Notes: a model not told the origin generated them from the letters alone. DNA of 64,000 nucleotides from Methylomonas methanica MC09 (GCF_000214665.1 NC_015572.1:3224001-3288000); one strand, 5' to 3'; positions 20,345 through 31,391 are shown, numbered from the stretch's first letter. Made by a program: numbers and translations.

Positions 20345-21010
20345 ATGGCTGATTTAATTGCACCTTCCATTCTCTCCGCCGACTTTGCACGCTTGGGCGA
20401 AGAAGTGGACAATGTTTTAAAAGCGGGCGCGGACATCGTGCATTTCGATGTCATGGACAACCATTTCGTGCCTAACCTGACCATCGGCCCGCTGGTTTGC
20501 GAAGCATTGCGCAAGCACGGCGTCACCGCCGATATCGACGTGCATTTGATGGTAGAACCCGTGGACCGCATCATTCCGGATTTCGCCAAAGCAGGCGCCA
20601 GCTACATCACCTTTCACCCGGAAGCCTCCAGACACATCGACCGTTCATTGCAAATGATCAGAGACCTGGGTTGCAAATCCGGATTGGTATTCAATCCGGC
20701 TACCCCGCTGTCTCATCTGGAACACGTGCTGGACAAAGTGGACATGATTCTGTTGATGTCGGTCAACCCCGGTTTCGGCGGCCAATCGTTTATCCCATCC
20801 GCCCTCGACAAACTGCGCCAAGCCAGAAAAATCATCGACAACAGCGGTTTCGACATCCGTCTGGAAATCGACGGCGGCGTGAAAGTCGACAACATCCGCG
20901 AAATCAAAGCCGCCGGCGCGGATACTTTCGTGGCGGGATCGGCCATTTTCAGCCAACCCGACTACAAAAAAGTCATCGACGAAATGCGCGCGGAAATGGC
21001 CAAAGCCTAA
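20345..21010 (+). CDS. rpe: ribulose-phosphate 3-epimerase
   Basis: Interconverts ribulose-5-phosphate and xylulose-5-phosphate in the pentose-phosphate/RuMP network. The 221-residue TIM barrel has all the signatures: [17 protein letters not shown], then [17 protein letters not shown] with the metal-binding His and Asp. The [10 protein letters not shown] strand, [12 protein letters not shown] and [10 protein letters not shown] complete the active site. A ribosome site (CGAGGATCAG) precedes the ATG. It is 86 bases after the GGDEF-EAL gene and is probably separately expressed. Confidence 0.96.
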   Translation: MADLIAPSILSADFARLGEEVDNVLKAGADIVHFDVMDNHFVPNLTIGPLVCEALRKHGVTADIDVHLMVEPVDRIIPDFAKAGASYITFHPEASRHIDRSLQMIRDLGCKSGLVFNPATPLSHLEHVLDKVDMILLMSVNPGFGGQSFIPSALDKLRQARKIIDNSGFDIRLEIDGGVKVDNIREIKAAGADTFVAGSAIFSQPDYKKVIDEMRAEMAKA

Positions 21011-21021
21011 TCGTCGCAATA

Positions 21022-21046
21022 CCGCTTCGGCGTTCGGCCGAAGCGG
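21022..21046 (+). terminator. hairpin after rpe
   Basis: CCGCTTCGG (21022-21030) pairs perfectly with CCGAAGCGG (21038-21046) around a 7-base loop. The T-run is weak (CCTTAG), so it may attenuate rather than terminate. Confidence 0.5.
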
Positions 21047-21076
21047 CCTTAGTCCCGCAAACCGCCCGCAACACCC

Positions 21077-24000
21077 ATGGACTGGCAAAGCTTCTTAAAC
21101 CGCTGTTGCAGCCTGGATCTGGAAACCAACGAAAACGGCGATATTTTCGCCATCGCCGCTCAGTTTAGGGGCCAGACATTTCAGCGCAAAACACCTCTTA
21201 AGATTCATCGGGTTCTGCGCGAACTGAATGCCTTTGCCGCCGGCGCCGATTTCCTGCTCGGTCACAATCTGTTAGGCCACGACCTGCCGGTGTGCCGAGC
21301 CATCCTGCCTGATCCGGCCTGCTTGAACAAGCCGGTAGTCGACACGTTGTTCCTGTCGCCGCTGGCGTTTCCGGGAAACCCCTATCATCGCTTGGTCAAA
21401 AACTACAAACTGGTACGCGACGGCCTGAACGATCCGCTGCTGGATGCCAAACTGGCTGAATCTTTATTCCAGGATCAATGGGTTGCACTCAAGGAACAAC
21501 AGCAAGACCGCGATATTCTGTCGTTTTACCACTATGCCTTTTCCGGCGACCCGCGGTATGCCGGCCTGCAACACACGTTCGCCGAACTGGGTGCGGACAA
21601 CATCAATGCCTCGCGGGCCTTCGATTTGTTCAAGCAACTCAGCCGCGGCCAAGTCTGCGAAACCGCATTCAATAAAATCATCCTCTCTTACCTGCCCGAC
21701 CCGCACAAACGCCCTGCCCTGGCCTATTGTCTGGCTTGGCTGCGGGTGGCCGGCGGCAATTCAGTGCTGCCGCCCTGGGTACGCCAGAGTTTCCATGATG
21801 TTGCGCCGGCCTTGCGGCAGTTGCGCGATATTCCCTGCGGTAATCCCGGCTGCGCTTACTGCCGGCAAACTCACGACCCGATTGCGCAATTGAGCTGCTA
21901 TTTCGGCTTCCCGGCCTTTCGCAATGAGCCGCCGGCCGCCGACGGCGGCAGTTTGCAGCAGCAAATCGTGCAGGCCGCGATGAGCGATAGCCCACTGTTT
22001 GCGGTGCTGCCGACCGGCGGCGGCAAATCGCTGTGCTTTCAACTGCCGGCCCTGGTACGTTACCAACGCCGGGGCGTACTCACCATCGTCATTTCGCCCT
22101 TGCAGGCTTTGATGAAGGATCAGGTCGACAACTTGCGCAACAAAACCGGCGCGCCCAGTGCCGCCGCGCTGTACGGTATGTTGACACAGCCGGAACGCGG
22201 CGAGGTGTTGAAAGCCATACAAATGGGCGACATCGCCTTGCTCTATGTGTCACCGGAACAGCTACGTAATTCGGGCTTTCGCAAAGCCATCGCCCAGCGC
22301 GAAATCGGCTGCTGGGTCTTCGACGAAGCCCACTGTCTGTCCAAATGGGGCCACGACTTCCGGCCGGATTATCTGTACGCCGCCCGCTTCATCCAGGAAT
22401 TCGCCGCCGAACAAAACGCCGTCCTGCCGCCGGTGCAATGCTTCACCGCCACCGCCAAACAGGATGTACGCGACGAAATCCTCGACTACTTCCGCGCCTA
22501 TCTGGCGCAAGAGTTGGCGGTATTCGAAGGCGGCGTCGAGCGCGACAATCTGCAATTCGAGGTGCAAACCATCGGCGGCAACGAAAAATTCGCCCGCATC
22601 CATCAATTACTCAGCGAGCGTCTGGAGAATGCCGACGGTAGCGCCATCATTTACTGCTCCACTAAAAAGCACACCGAAGAAATCGCCGAATTTCTCTGCC
22701 TGCAAAACTGGCAAGCCGCCGCCTTCCATGCCGGCAAGGACGCCGCGGAGAAACGTCATGTACAGGAAAGCTTCATAGACGGCGGCATCCGGGTGATCGC
22801 CGCCACCAACGCTTTCGGCATGGGCATAGACAAAGACAACGTGCGTTTGGTGATCCATGCCGATATTCCCGGCTCGCTGGAAAACTATCTGCAGGAGGCC
22901 GGCCGGGCCGGCCGCGACCGGGAAGCCGCCGAATGCGTGTTGCTGTTCGACGAACACGACATCGAAACCCAATTCAAATTGTCCGCCCTGTCGCAAGTCG
23001 ACCAACGCGACATCGCCCAGATTCTGCGCGGCCTGCGTCGCGGCAAGAAAGATAAAAACGGCAACGTGGTCATCACCAGCGGCGAAATCCTGCAGGACGA
23101 TAACGTGGAAACCTCCTTCGACAGCGACGACCGTAACGCCGCCACCAAGATCATCACCGCCGTATCCTGGCTGGAACGGGCCGGCTTTATCGAGCGCAAC
23201 GAGAACCGTACCCAGGTCTTCCAGGGCCGGCCGTTGGTCAAGGACCTGGGCGAAGCCAAGGCCAAAATCGAAAAACTGGGGCTTTCGCAACGCCAGCAAA
23301 AACGCTGGCTGGCGATTTTGGAAGAATTGTTCAACGCCGACAGCGACCAAGGTTTCAGTGCCGACGACCTAGCCTTGCTGGGCGAATTCGCCCCGGATCA
23401 CGCCGATAAACCTGGCGAAACCGCCAGCCAGCGGGTAATACGCACTTTGTACGACATGACTGAACGCGGACTGATCCAGCAGAACCTGTTGTTGACTGCT
23501 TTCGTGCGCTACAAGATCGCCGAATCGTCGTTAAACAGATTGGAAAAAATCTGCCCGCTGGAACGCGCCATGATAGAAGCCATGCGCGAACAAGCCCCGG
23601 ATGCCGCCGCAGACAACTGGCAGATACTGTCGTTGCGGCATGTCAATCAACACTTGCTGGATCACGGCTACAGCCTGAGCAACCCGGAAGTGCTACGGCT
23701 GCTGCTGAACAGTCTGGCCCGCGACGGTTTGGGTCTGGCCGGCAATAAAGGCAGCCTGACGCTGCGGCATCGCGGCCTGGATCAATATGCCGTCAAACTC
23801 AATCGCGGCTGGCCGGCTTTAATCGCCACCGCCGAAAAACGCCAAGCCATCGCCAAGATTGCGCTGGACCGCATTCTGGCCAACATCCCGCCGGACACCA
23901 AGCCGGCCGCCGACCTGCTGGTGGAATTTTCCGCCGAACAATTGATGGCGGCGCTGCGGCAGGATCTGGTCGCCGCGGCGGAAGTAAAAGATCCGCTGGC

Positions 24001-26230
24001 GGCGGTGGAGCGGGCGCTGAACTTTCTGCACGAACAAAAAATCATCACGCTGCAACAAGGGCTGGCGGTGTTTCGGCAGGCCATGACCATCCGCGTGCTG
24101 CCGGAAGCCAAAGCCCGCCGCTACGGCAAGGGCGATTACCAACCGCTGTCGCAGCATTACAGCGAGCGGGTGTTTCAAATTCATGTCATGAACGAATACG
24201 CCCGCCGCGGCCTGGAAAAAATCGGTCAGGCCCTGGCATTCGTGGTGGCCTATTTCGCAATGGACAAGACCGAATTCGTCAAACGCTATTTCGCCGACCG
24301 CCGCGAGGTATTGGAGCGCGCCACCAGCCAGCAATCCTTTCAACGCATCGTCAGCGACTTGCAAAATCCCGAACAAATCGCGCTGGTGGCCGGTGCCGAA
24401 GACAAAAACAGCTTGATCCTGGCCGGCCCCGGTTCCGGTAAAACCCGGGTCGTGGTGCATCGTTGTGCTTATCTGCTAAGGGTAAAACGGGTACCGGCCC
24501 GCAGCCTGTTGATTCTGTGTTTCAACCGCAACGCCGCCGGCGAATTGCGCCGCCGTTTAAGCGATCTGATCGGCGACGACGCCAAGGGCGTCACTATCCA
24601 GACTTACCACGGACTGGCCTTACGGCTGACAGGCCATGCCATAAATCATAACCCCGGTCAAACCGAAACCCTGTTTGCGGACATCATCGAAGATGCCATT
24701 AATCTATTACAAGGCACACAATCGCTGCTGGGCGTGGAAGCCGACGAAAGCCGCGAGCGCTTGCTGGCCGGTTACCGCTATATTCTGGTCGACGAATATC
24801 AGGATATAGACGCCCAACAATACCGGCTGATTTCCGCCATTGCCGGCCGCACCCTGGAAGACGACGCCAAGCTGAACATCCTGGCTGTGGGCGACGACGA
24901 TCAGAATATTTACCAATTTCGCGGGGCCAACATCGGGTTTATCAAACAGTTTCAATCCGATTATCAGGCCCAGCAACATTATCTACTGGAAAACTACCGC
25001 TCCAGCGCGCACATCATTGCCGCCGCCAACGCCTTGATCGGCCACAACCGCGACCGCATGAAACAACAGCAACCGATTCGTATCAATCGCCAACGCGCAA
25101 AACTGCAGCCCGGCGGTCGCTGGCACCACCTGGATACGCTGGCGCGCGGTCGGGTACAGCAAATCGAGGTCGCGAACTTGAGCAGGCAAGCGGCGACGGT
25201 AGCACATGAACTGCAACGCCTACGGCAATTGGACCCCAGCCTGGAGTGGCCGCAATGCGCCATCCTGGCCCGCGAATGGCGTTTGCTGGATTCGGTGCGC
25301 AGCGAACTGGAACAGCTCGCAATTCCGCTCAGCATCATGCTGCCGGAAGAAGCCAACCCCAGCCCGTTCCGCATCCGTGAATACGCCGATCTGCTGCAGG
25401 CCCTGCAACTGGCCGGTAACGCCTTAAATACCGCCTCGTATTGGCTGGATTATCTGGCTGATAAATACTCGCCCGCCGTTGACAATAGCTGGGTTTATCA
25501 GCTGCAAAACCTGTTGCTGGACTGGCAACGGGAGACTCAGGACGCCGAGTTAAGTAACCGGCAAACCCTGGACTACCTCTGCGAAACTATGGCCGAACAA
25601 CGCCGCGAACGCCGCTTGGGTAACGGCGTATTGCTCGGCACCGTACACGCGGTCAAAGGCATGGAGTTTAACCATGTATTCATTCTGGACGGCGGCTGGA
25701 ACGCGCGGGACTTGGAGGAACAACGCCGCCTGCTGTACGTGGCAATGACCCGCGCCAAGGAAACCCTGTGCCTGCTGCAACGCCGGGATTCGCATAATCC
25801 GTTTTTGGGGGAAATTCAGGGCGAACATTTGCTGGTTAGAACGGCGCCGGAACTGCCTGTACCAGTAGAAAACCACGAACGAATTTACCAGATCCTCAGT
25901 TTAAAAGAACTGAATATCGGCTACGCCGGCAGCTTTGCCGCATCCCATCCTATCCATAGTCAACTGGCAAACTTGCAACCGGGCGACGAATTAACCATGG
26001 TCAATCACCACGGCAAACTCTGCCTGCAAGCCAACGGCACAACGATAGCGTGTTTATCGCAAGCGGCCCACGATCTCTGGCAACAGCGGCTAAATCGCAT
26101 CGAACGCATTAGCATCATCGCCATACTCAAGCGTTACCACGACGACGGCAGCGCAGAATACCAAGGCCGCAGCAAGGTCGAGACATGGGAAGTGCCGCTG
26201 GTGGAAGTGGTGTACCGAACACACCGATAA
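21077..26230 (+). CDS. exonuclease-RecQ-UvrD fusion helicase
   Basis: A 1717-residue DNA-processing protein with two helicase engines. The N-terminal ~200 residues look like a DEDD-type 3'-5' exonuclease: LDLETNENGD (Asp14, Glu16), GHNLLGHDLPV and LLDAKLAESLF. From about 290 to 650 is a RecQ-type SF2 helicase with LPTGGGKS (Lys317), FDEAHCLSKWGHDFRPDY (Asp416) and YLQEAGRAGRDREAAE. From about 1090 to 1640 is a UvrD/PcrA SF1 helicase: AGPGSGKTR (Lys1122), VDEYQDIDAQQYRL, GDDDQNIYQFRG, GTVHAVKGMEFNHVF and LYVAMTRAKE. The gene is unbroken. Similar giant RecQ proteins exist in other Proteobacteria, but their role is not established. Repair or mobile-DNA restriction are both possible. Confidence 0.9.
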   Translation: MDWQSFLNRCCSLDLETNENGDIFAIAAQFRGQTFQRKTPLKIHRVLRELNAFAAGADFLLGHNLLGHDLPVCRAILPDPACLNKPVVDTLFLSPLAFPGNPYHRLVKNYKLVRDGLNDPLLDAKLAESLFQDQWVALKEQQQDRDILSFYHYAFSGDPRYAGLQHTFAELGADNINASRAFDLFKQLSRGQVCETAFNKIILSYLPDPHKRPALAYCLAWLRVAGGNSVLPPWVRQSFHDVAPALRQLRDIPCGNPGCAYCRQTHDPIAQLSCYFGFPAFRNEPPAADGGSLQQQIVQAAMSDSPLFAVLPTGGGKSLCFQLPALVRYQRRGVLTIVISPLQALMKDQVDNLRNKTGAPSAAALYGMLTQPERGEVLKAIQMGDIALLYVSPEQLRNSGFRKAIAQREIGCWVFDEAHCLSKWGHDFRPDYLYAARFIQEFAAEQNAVLPPVQCFTATAKQDVRDEILDYFRAYLAQELAVFEGGVERDNLQFEVQTIGGNEKFARIHQLLSERLENADGSAIIYCSTKKHTEEIAEFLCLQNWQAAAFHAGKDAAEKRHVQESFIDGGIRVIAATNAFGMGIDKDNVRLVIHADIPGSLENYLQEAGRAGRDREAAECVLLFDEHDIETQFKLSALSQVDQRDIAQILRGLRRGKKDKNGNVVITSGEILQDDNVETSFDSDDRNAATKIITAVSWLERAGFIERNENRTQVFQGRPLVKDLGEAKAKIEKLGLSQRQQKRWLAILEELFNADSDQGFSADDLALLGEFAPDHADKPGETASQRVIRTLYDMTERGLIQQNLLLTAFVRYKIAESSLNRLEKICPLERAMIEAMREQAPDAAADNWQILSLRHVNQHLLDHGYSLSNPEVLRLLLNSLARDGLGLAGNKGSLTLRHRGLDQYAVKLNRGWPALIATAEKRQAIAKIALDRILANIPPDTKPAADLLVEFSAEQLMAALRQDLVAAAEVKDPLAAVERALNFLHEQKIITLQQGLAVFRQAMTIRVLPEAKARRYGKGDYQPLSQHYSERVFQIHVMNEYARRGLEKIGQALAFVVAYFAMDKTEFVKRYFADRREVLERATSQQSFQRIVSDLQNPEQIALVAGAEDKNSLILAGPGSGKTRVVVHRCAYLLRVKRVPARSLLILCFNRNAAGELRRRLSDLIGDDAKGVTIQTYHGLALRLTGHAINHNPGQTETLFADIIEDAINLLQGTQSLLGVEADESRERLLAGYRYILVDEYQDIDAQQYRLISAIAGRTLEDDAKLNILAVGDDDQNIYQFRGANIGFIKQFQSDYQAQQHYLLENYRSSAHIIAAANALIGHNRDRMKQQQPIRINRQRAKLQPGGRWHHLDTLARGRVQQIEVANLSRQAATVAHELQRLRQLDPSLEWPQCAILAREWRLLDSVRSELEQLAIPLSIMLPEEANPSPFRIREYADLLQALQLAGNALNTASYWLDYLADKYSPAVDNSWVYQLQNLLLDWQRETQDAELSNRQTLDYLCETMAEQRRERRLGNGVLLGTVHAVKGMEFNHVFILDGGWNARDLEEQRRLLYVAMTRAKETLCLLQRRDSHNPFLGEIQGEHLLVRTAPELPVPVENHERIYQILSLKELNIGYAGSFAASHPIHSQLANLQPGDELTMVNHHGKLCLQANGTTIACLSQAAHDLWQQRLNRIERISIIAILKRYHDDGSAEYQGRSKVETWEVPLVEVVYRTHR

Positions 26231-26241
26231 TGTATCTTAAC

Positions 26242-26267
26242 GGAGTACAAACCTAGGTTTGTACTCC
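26242..26267. repeat. perfect 26-base palindrome upstream of the RAYT gene
   Basis: GGAGTACAAACCT is followed immediately by its own reverse complement. It ends nine bases before the transposase ATG. The near-identical copy at 26853-26878 brackets the gene, and a diverged copy lies at 8537-8562. Confidence 0.9.
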
Positions 26268-26275
26268 ACTCGATT

Positions 26276-26818
26276 ATGGGTAAATATATGCTGAAAAAAG
26301 CCCCACATACCCCCGCGCATTTATTGCTCGATCACGCAGCCTATTTCATCACCAGCGCGATTTACCAAAAGCGGCCTTTGTTGAAATCCGACGCTGTCAA
26401 ACAACATTTATTGGATACGATTCGAGCCTGCCTGACCGAAAAAAACTGGCAGCTAAATCATTGGGTGATTTTGGATAACCATTATCACCTGTTGCTTACC
26501 AGCGACAAGGGCGACGATATGCCGGGTATTTTTCGCAAAATCCATGGCTTATCGGCGCGCTTCATTCAAGCCCAGGGGCCTTGCGAATTACCGGTTTGGT
26601 GGAATTACCGGGATTATTGTCCGCGCGACGAAAAAGACTATTACATCCGCCTGAATTACTTGCTGAACAATCCGCTTAAGCATGGCTATGTGACTAATTT
26701 GGCTGATTACCCTCATTCCAGTTTTCACCTTACTTTGAAAACGTTGGGGCGAAACGCCTTGGCACAACAGTTTACTCAGCACCCGGAGTACAAGAATCTG
26801 CATTTGGCAGAAGATTAA
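26276..26818 (+). CDS. REP-associated tyrosine transposase (RAYT, Y1/TnpA-REP family)
   Basis: A 180-residue Y1-type transposase. It has the HUH motif HYH in HWVILDNHYHLLL. The YCPRDEKDYYIRLNYLLNN helix contains the candidate catalytic tyrosine, followed by PLKHGYV as in RAYTs. These enzymes are single-copy, chromosome-resident and linked to dispersed REP palindromes that they recognise and probably mobilise. Here the gene is framed by two copies of one palindrome (26242-26267 and 26853-26878), the organisation of a REPtron. Start is ATG 26276; ATG 26288 is also possible. The ORF is intact. Confidence 0.9.
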   Translation: MGKYMLKKAPHTPAHLLLDHAAYFITSAIYQKRPLLKSDAVKQHLLDTIRACLTEKNWQLNHWVILDNHYHLLLTSDKGDDMPGIFRKIHGLSARFIQAQGPCELPVWWNYRDYCPRDEKDYYIRLNYLLNNPLKHGYVTNLADYPHSSFHLTLKTLGRNALAQQFTQHPEYKNLHLAED

Positions 26819-26852
26819 GGATGTGCTCAGGGCCTCGGCATTACCGAATACC

Positions 26853-26878
26853 GGAATACAAACCTAGGTTTGTACTCC
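26853..26878. repeat. 26-base palindrome downstream of the RAYT gene
   Basis: The same palindrome as 26242-26267 with one substitution (GGAATACAAACCT in the left arm). It begins 34 bases after the RAYT stop. Confidence 0.9.
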
Positions 26879-27008
26879 AAAAAGCATCCAAAAGGCTGAC
26901 AAAGTAAATACCGACGGCAATCCCGGCCAAACCAAATACAGCGGCCCATCGCCATCCCCTTAGACTTCGTGATAGTCTATTTCCATCATTTGAACAGGAA
27001 CCCGCCGC

Positions 27009-28654
27009 ATGTCAGAGCTCGCCCTGCAACGCATTGCCGAAAACAAAAAACTCAAAATCCTCATCAGGATTTGACTAGCTGTGATTTATCCGAATTACCT
27101 CCGGAGCTTTCTGCATGCGTTTGGTTAACGTCATTAGATCGGCTGTCCTGTTCGGAAGAAGGCAATGTCGGCTTCTTGCAATTTCGCGAAGCCTTACGCA
27201 GTGAAATCGACCATTCCGACACCAGCCAAACCCCATTCTCGAAGCATTGGATGGCGGTAAAAGATCGCTTTGTAGCTATGCAAAGCGATTACGATTACAT
27301 CGAATCGGCCGAATTCCGGCGGGTTTGCCAAGAACAAGGTGTTGCCCGCCCCGTCAGCCAGGATGTGTTGCTGCAATTTCTGCACGATTTAGGGGTGGTG
27401 ATCAATTTCCGTAATCTGCAATATTTCGACACCCAAATCCTCAATCCGCTGTGGTTGACCAATGGCGTGTACCGCATCATCAACTCCAAGCACGTCGCCG
27501 ACAACGGCGGCTTGTTGCGGAAGGCCGATTTCGATGCGGTGATTAACGATCCGCGTTACCGAGGTAACGACACCAGCGAACAACACTATATCTACCCTAA
27601 AAACAAGTTGCATTACATCGTGCGGGTGATGCAGGAGTTCGAGCTGTGCTTCATGTTGAATGAATACAGTTATGTGGTGCCGCAGTTATTGCCGGCCAAC
27701 GCGCCGGAGTTTCAGCCGGCGGGCGCAATGTTACGGTTTGTCATCCATTTCCCTGAACTTTTGCCCGGCAGCGTCTTTCCCCGGTTAATGGTGAAACTGC
27801 ATAGCTATATCCGTGACGACGAACGCTGGCGCACCGGCATGGTGTTACACAAACCCAATGTGTTCGACGCCTTGGCCAGAGTTCGCTGGGATAAGGAAGA
27901 CCAGAAACTGTTGATCGATGTGTGCGGCAACGAACGCCGGCGTTTTTTGAGTTTTATCCGCGAAACCGTCAAGGAAATCGTCGCTGACTTTGCCAACCTG
28001 ACTTTCGAGGAACGGGTGCCGGTGCCGGATTGCAACGATTACCAGGAATACGATTATCTGGTGGAAGCCGAAAAGGCCGGAGAAACCGACGTTTTCATCA
28101 AACGGCTTAAAAAACGCATTCCCATCTCAACCTTGCTGGATGGCGTGGAAGAGCCGGCGATGCGCGACGAAACGCAACAGTTGCCGGTTAAAGCCTTTGT
28201 CTCCTATTCCCACCGCGATCTCGAGCATTTGAAAGCCCTGCAAAGCGCGTTGGCGCCGTTGCGCCGCCTGCAAAAACTGCAATTGTGGGACGACCGCAGT
28301 ATCGATGCCGGAGACGCCTGGCGCAAGGAGATATTTCAGCAACTGGCGGAGACCGATATTGTGCTGTGTCTGGTCAGCGCCGACTTTGTGAATTCCGATT
28401 TTTGCTACCAACAGGAGTTCGCCGCAGCTTTGGCCGCACACCGCCTAGGCGAAAAAACCATAGTGCCCATCCTGCTCAGAGAAACCGATTGGCAGGATTT
28501 GCCGTTGGCGGAGATTCAGGGTACGCCCGGCACGTGGATAAGCTCGGCGGCTAATACCGATGCCGCTTGGACAGCAGTATCCAAAAGCCTGCGGCCAGCA
28601 TTGGAAGCCGCCAAAAATCGCAGGCGAGTTAAGCGGGAAAGGGAGTTGCGCTAA
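27009..28654 (+). pseudogene. decayed ROCO (LRR-Roc-COR) protein with C-terminal TIR domain
   Basis: The start ATG 27009 encodes MSELALQRIAENKK, typical of leucine-rich-repeat ROCO proteins, but that frame stops at 27074. The continuing frame encodes DLTSCDLSELPPELSACVWL, a first leucine-rich repeat, then jumps to COR-domain sequence (HWMAVKDRF, RRVCQEQGV, FLHDLGVVINF, LNPLWLTNGVYRIIN). The remaining LRRs and the Roc GTPase (no P-loop) are missing, so a frameshift and a large internal deletion have occurred. The C-terminal 150 residues form an apparently complete TIR domain (VKAFVSYSHRDLEHLKALQ, LWDDRSIDAGDAWRKEI, VLCLVSADFVNSDFC). The long frame is open from 26969, so a COR-TIR product may still be made. 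ROCO-TIR proteins are candidate signalling or defence proteins. Confidence 0.75.
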
Positions 28655-28758
28655 GTCCAGGATTGATTTTTCTCAGGTTACGACTTGGACATGCGGGGCG
28701 GTCTCAAAGCGCATTCAGGTCGTCTGTAGTGGTCTAATAAAAATGGACACCCGAATAG

Positions 28759-29975
<1,217 letters not shown>

Positions 29976-29986
29976 CCACTACAGTC

Positions 29987-30148
29987 AGGGATTCTGGGTT
30001 TGATTTCCAAAGCGTTTCCCGCATCGACCACCTGGAAAAACGGCTCTGTCTTTGAGCCGGTGATGGTGCGTTCGACGCCATCCCAAATCTTTATTACCAA
30101 TAAAGGGCTGGCGGTATTCTGCGGCAAAGGCAGCGTGACTTTTTCCAA
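29987..30148 (-). pseudogene. unrecognised gene remnant truncated by the IS3 element
   Basis: On the minus strand a frame running from TTG at 30148 reads LEKVTLPLPQNTASPLLVIK and continues to the IS boundary. Across the element (keeping one GTC) the frame would continue for only a few codons before TGA. I do not recognise the family. It is in the same frame as the ORF at 30149-30355, separated by one TGA, so the two may once have been one gene. Confidence 0.4.
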
Positions 30149-30355
30149 TCAATTGAGTTGACCAACCACGGGTGGTTGGTCGGTGATAACTTGCCTATCG
30201 AAGTATTCTGTCCAGCGCCATTCGCAATATTGATACGGTAATGCACCGGTATTCAAACCCGCTTTGACTGCGTCGTGGCGGATCTTTTCGACAAGCTTCT
30301 GGCTTATTCCTATTTCGTCCGTTGGAACGGCCTTGACCTTTCGGAAAAAAGCCAA
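30149..30355 (-). CDS. short hypothetical ORF downstream of the FkbM methyltransferase
   Basis: A 68-codon frame starting at TTG 30355, four bases after the methyltransferase stop. The product (for example AFFRKVKAVPTDEIGISQKL) has no motif I recognise. It has no good ribosome site of its own. It may be a coupled small gene or, more likely, the leftover of a larger gene continuing through the in-frame TGA into 29987-30148. Confidence 0.35.
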   Translation of the reverse strand: MAFFRKVKAVPTDEIGISQKLVEKIRHDAVKAGLNTGALPYQYCEWRWTEYFDRQVITDQPPVVGQLN

Positions 30356-30359
30356 CCCC

Positions 30360-31145
30360 TTATCGGCGTTGATTTACCGCGATGTAGTTGGTAATGGCAA
30401 AAAACTCATCGCTCTCGCTATAGCGTGAAATTTTTTTTGCGCCAAAGGGCGTTATTCTATAAAGATCAAAGCCTTGCTCAATGAAAAAATACCAAAAGTC
30501 TTGAAAGTAAGTTCTGGTATCGATATGGGTACCGCCAAACTCAAACTGCAGAACTCTTGTGACGTCCAAAGCAGCTCCAAACCCTTTTAATGCTGCAAGC
30601 TCGTGACCTTCGACGTCTATCTTCACCATGTCAAGCTGCCGGCTTTGCAGCTGGGTTTGCCAATAGTCTTCGAACCGCATCGTACTGATCGTTTCCGTGG
30701 TATCAAATTCGATATTAAAATGATCCAGCCTGCGTTGTGTCAAACTACCCATACCGGAACCCGGTTTGTCGGAGAACAATGTTGCCGAGCCCGCCTGTTC
30801 CGATAGCGCATACGGTACAATTTTCACCAAGCTATCGCTTTCGAAGCGTGCGCTTAACTGCGCTAAATTAATCGTGGAGGGCTCAAATATATGTATTTCC
30901 AACGCCGGATTTCTTTTTCTAAGCTCAGCCGTGTAGTTTCCTATATTGCCGCCAACGTCTATGGCAAGTGTTGGCTGATCTTGCAGTAATTGCTGAAGCA
31001 GCCCGGCTTCTTGCTCTATTGTCGCCGTTCCATAACCTTTTCCCTGTGCGTAGGCAGCAATTTTTTCGACATCGGCAGCCAACAAAGGATGCTGGTTGAC
31101 GATATGATTGACTATCTGGAGCAAGGTCTGATCGTGGTCGTTCAT
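30360..31145 (-). CDS. FkbM-family methyltransferase
   Basis: A 261-residue SAM-dependent methyltransferase. The SAM-binding loop reads LAIDVGGNIGNYTAEL, followed by the acidic strand LEIHIFEPS. The family-typical LDMVKIDVEGHELAALKGFG and VLQFEFGGTHIDTR segments follow, as in FkbM enzymes that O-methylate sugars or polyketides. The first 70 residues are helical. The acceptor is unknown. No glycan cluster adjoins it, and its neighbours are mobile-element debris, suggesting an accessory gene. Start is ATG 31145. Confidence 0.85.
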   Translation of the reverse strand: MNDHDQTLLQIVNHIVNQHPLLAADVEKIAAYAQGKGYGTATIEQEAGLLQQLLQDQPTLAIDVGGNIGNYTAELRKRNPALEIHIFEPSTINLAQLSARFESDSLVKIVPYALSEQAGSATLFSDKPGSGMGSLTQRRLDHFNIEFDTTETISTMRFEDYWQTQLQSRQLDMVKIDVEGHELAALKGFGAALDVTRVLQFEFGGTHIDTRTYFQDFWYFFIEQGFDLYRITPFGAKKISRYSESDEFFAITNYIAVNQRR

Positions 31146-31391
31146 TTTAAATTCCTATAGACGTTGTCGGGGTGAAATTATACGTTTCTATCTGTTTAAC
31201 CTACGATGCCGTGATAGTATCGACTACTTGGCTAAAATCCGAATAGCACTCGACGGAAAGCACATGAACGGAGCAAAATGTGCTTGAATTAACAACTAGC
31301 ACGCAAATTCCGCCTCGGGGACAGTTCGCCGCGCGGCGGATAGCAGCAGCGCCCAATGCGGGTAATATAAGCAATAGCATCGGGGATAGAT

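Noticed and set aside
22607..23350. 247-codon minus-strand ORF inside the RecQ region
   Set aside because: Antisense to conserved helicase motifs; a shadow frame in GC-rich DNA. The long minus frame at 23819-24460 is rejected for the same reason.
26242..26267. The 26-base palindrome as an intrinsic terminator of the helicase gene
   Set aside because: It is repeated at 26853 and 8537, has no loop and no T-run, and lies just before the RAYT start; a REP-type element fits better.
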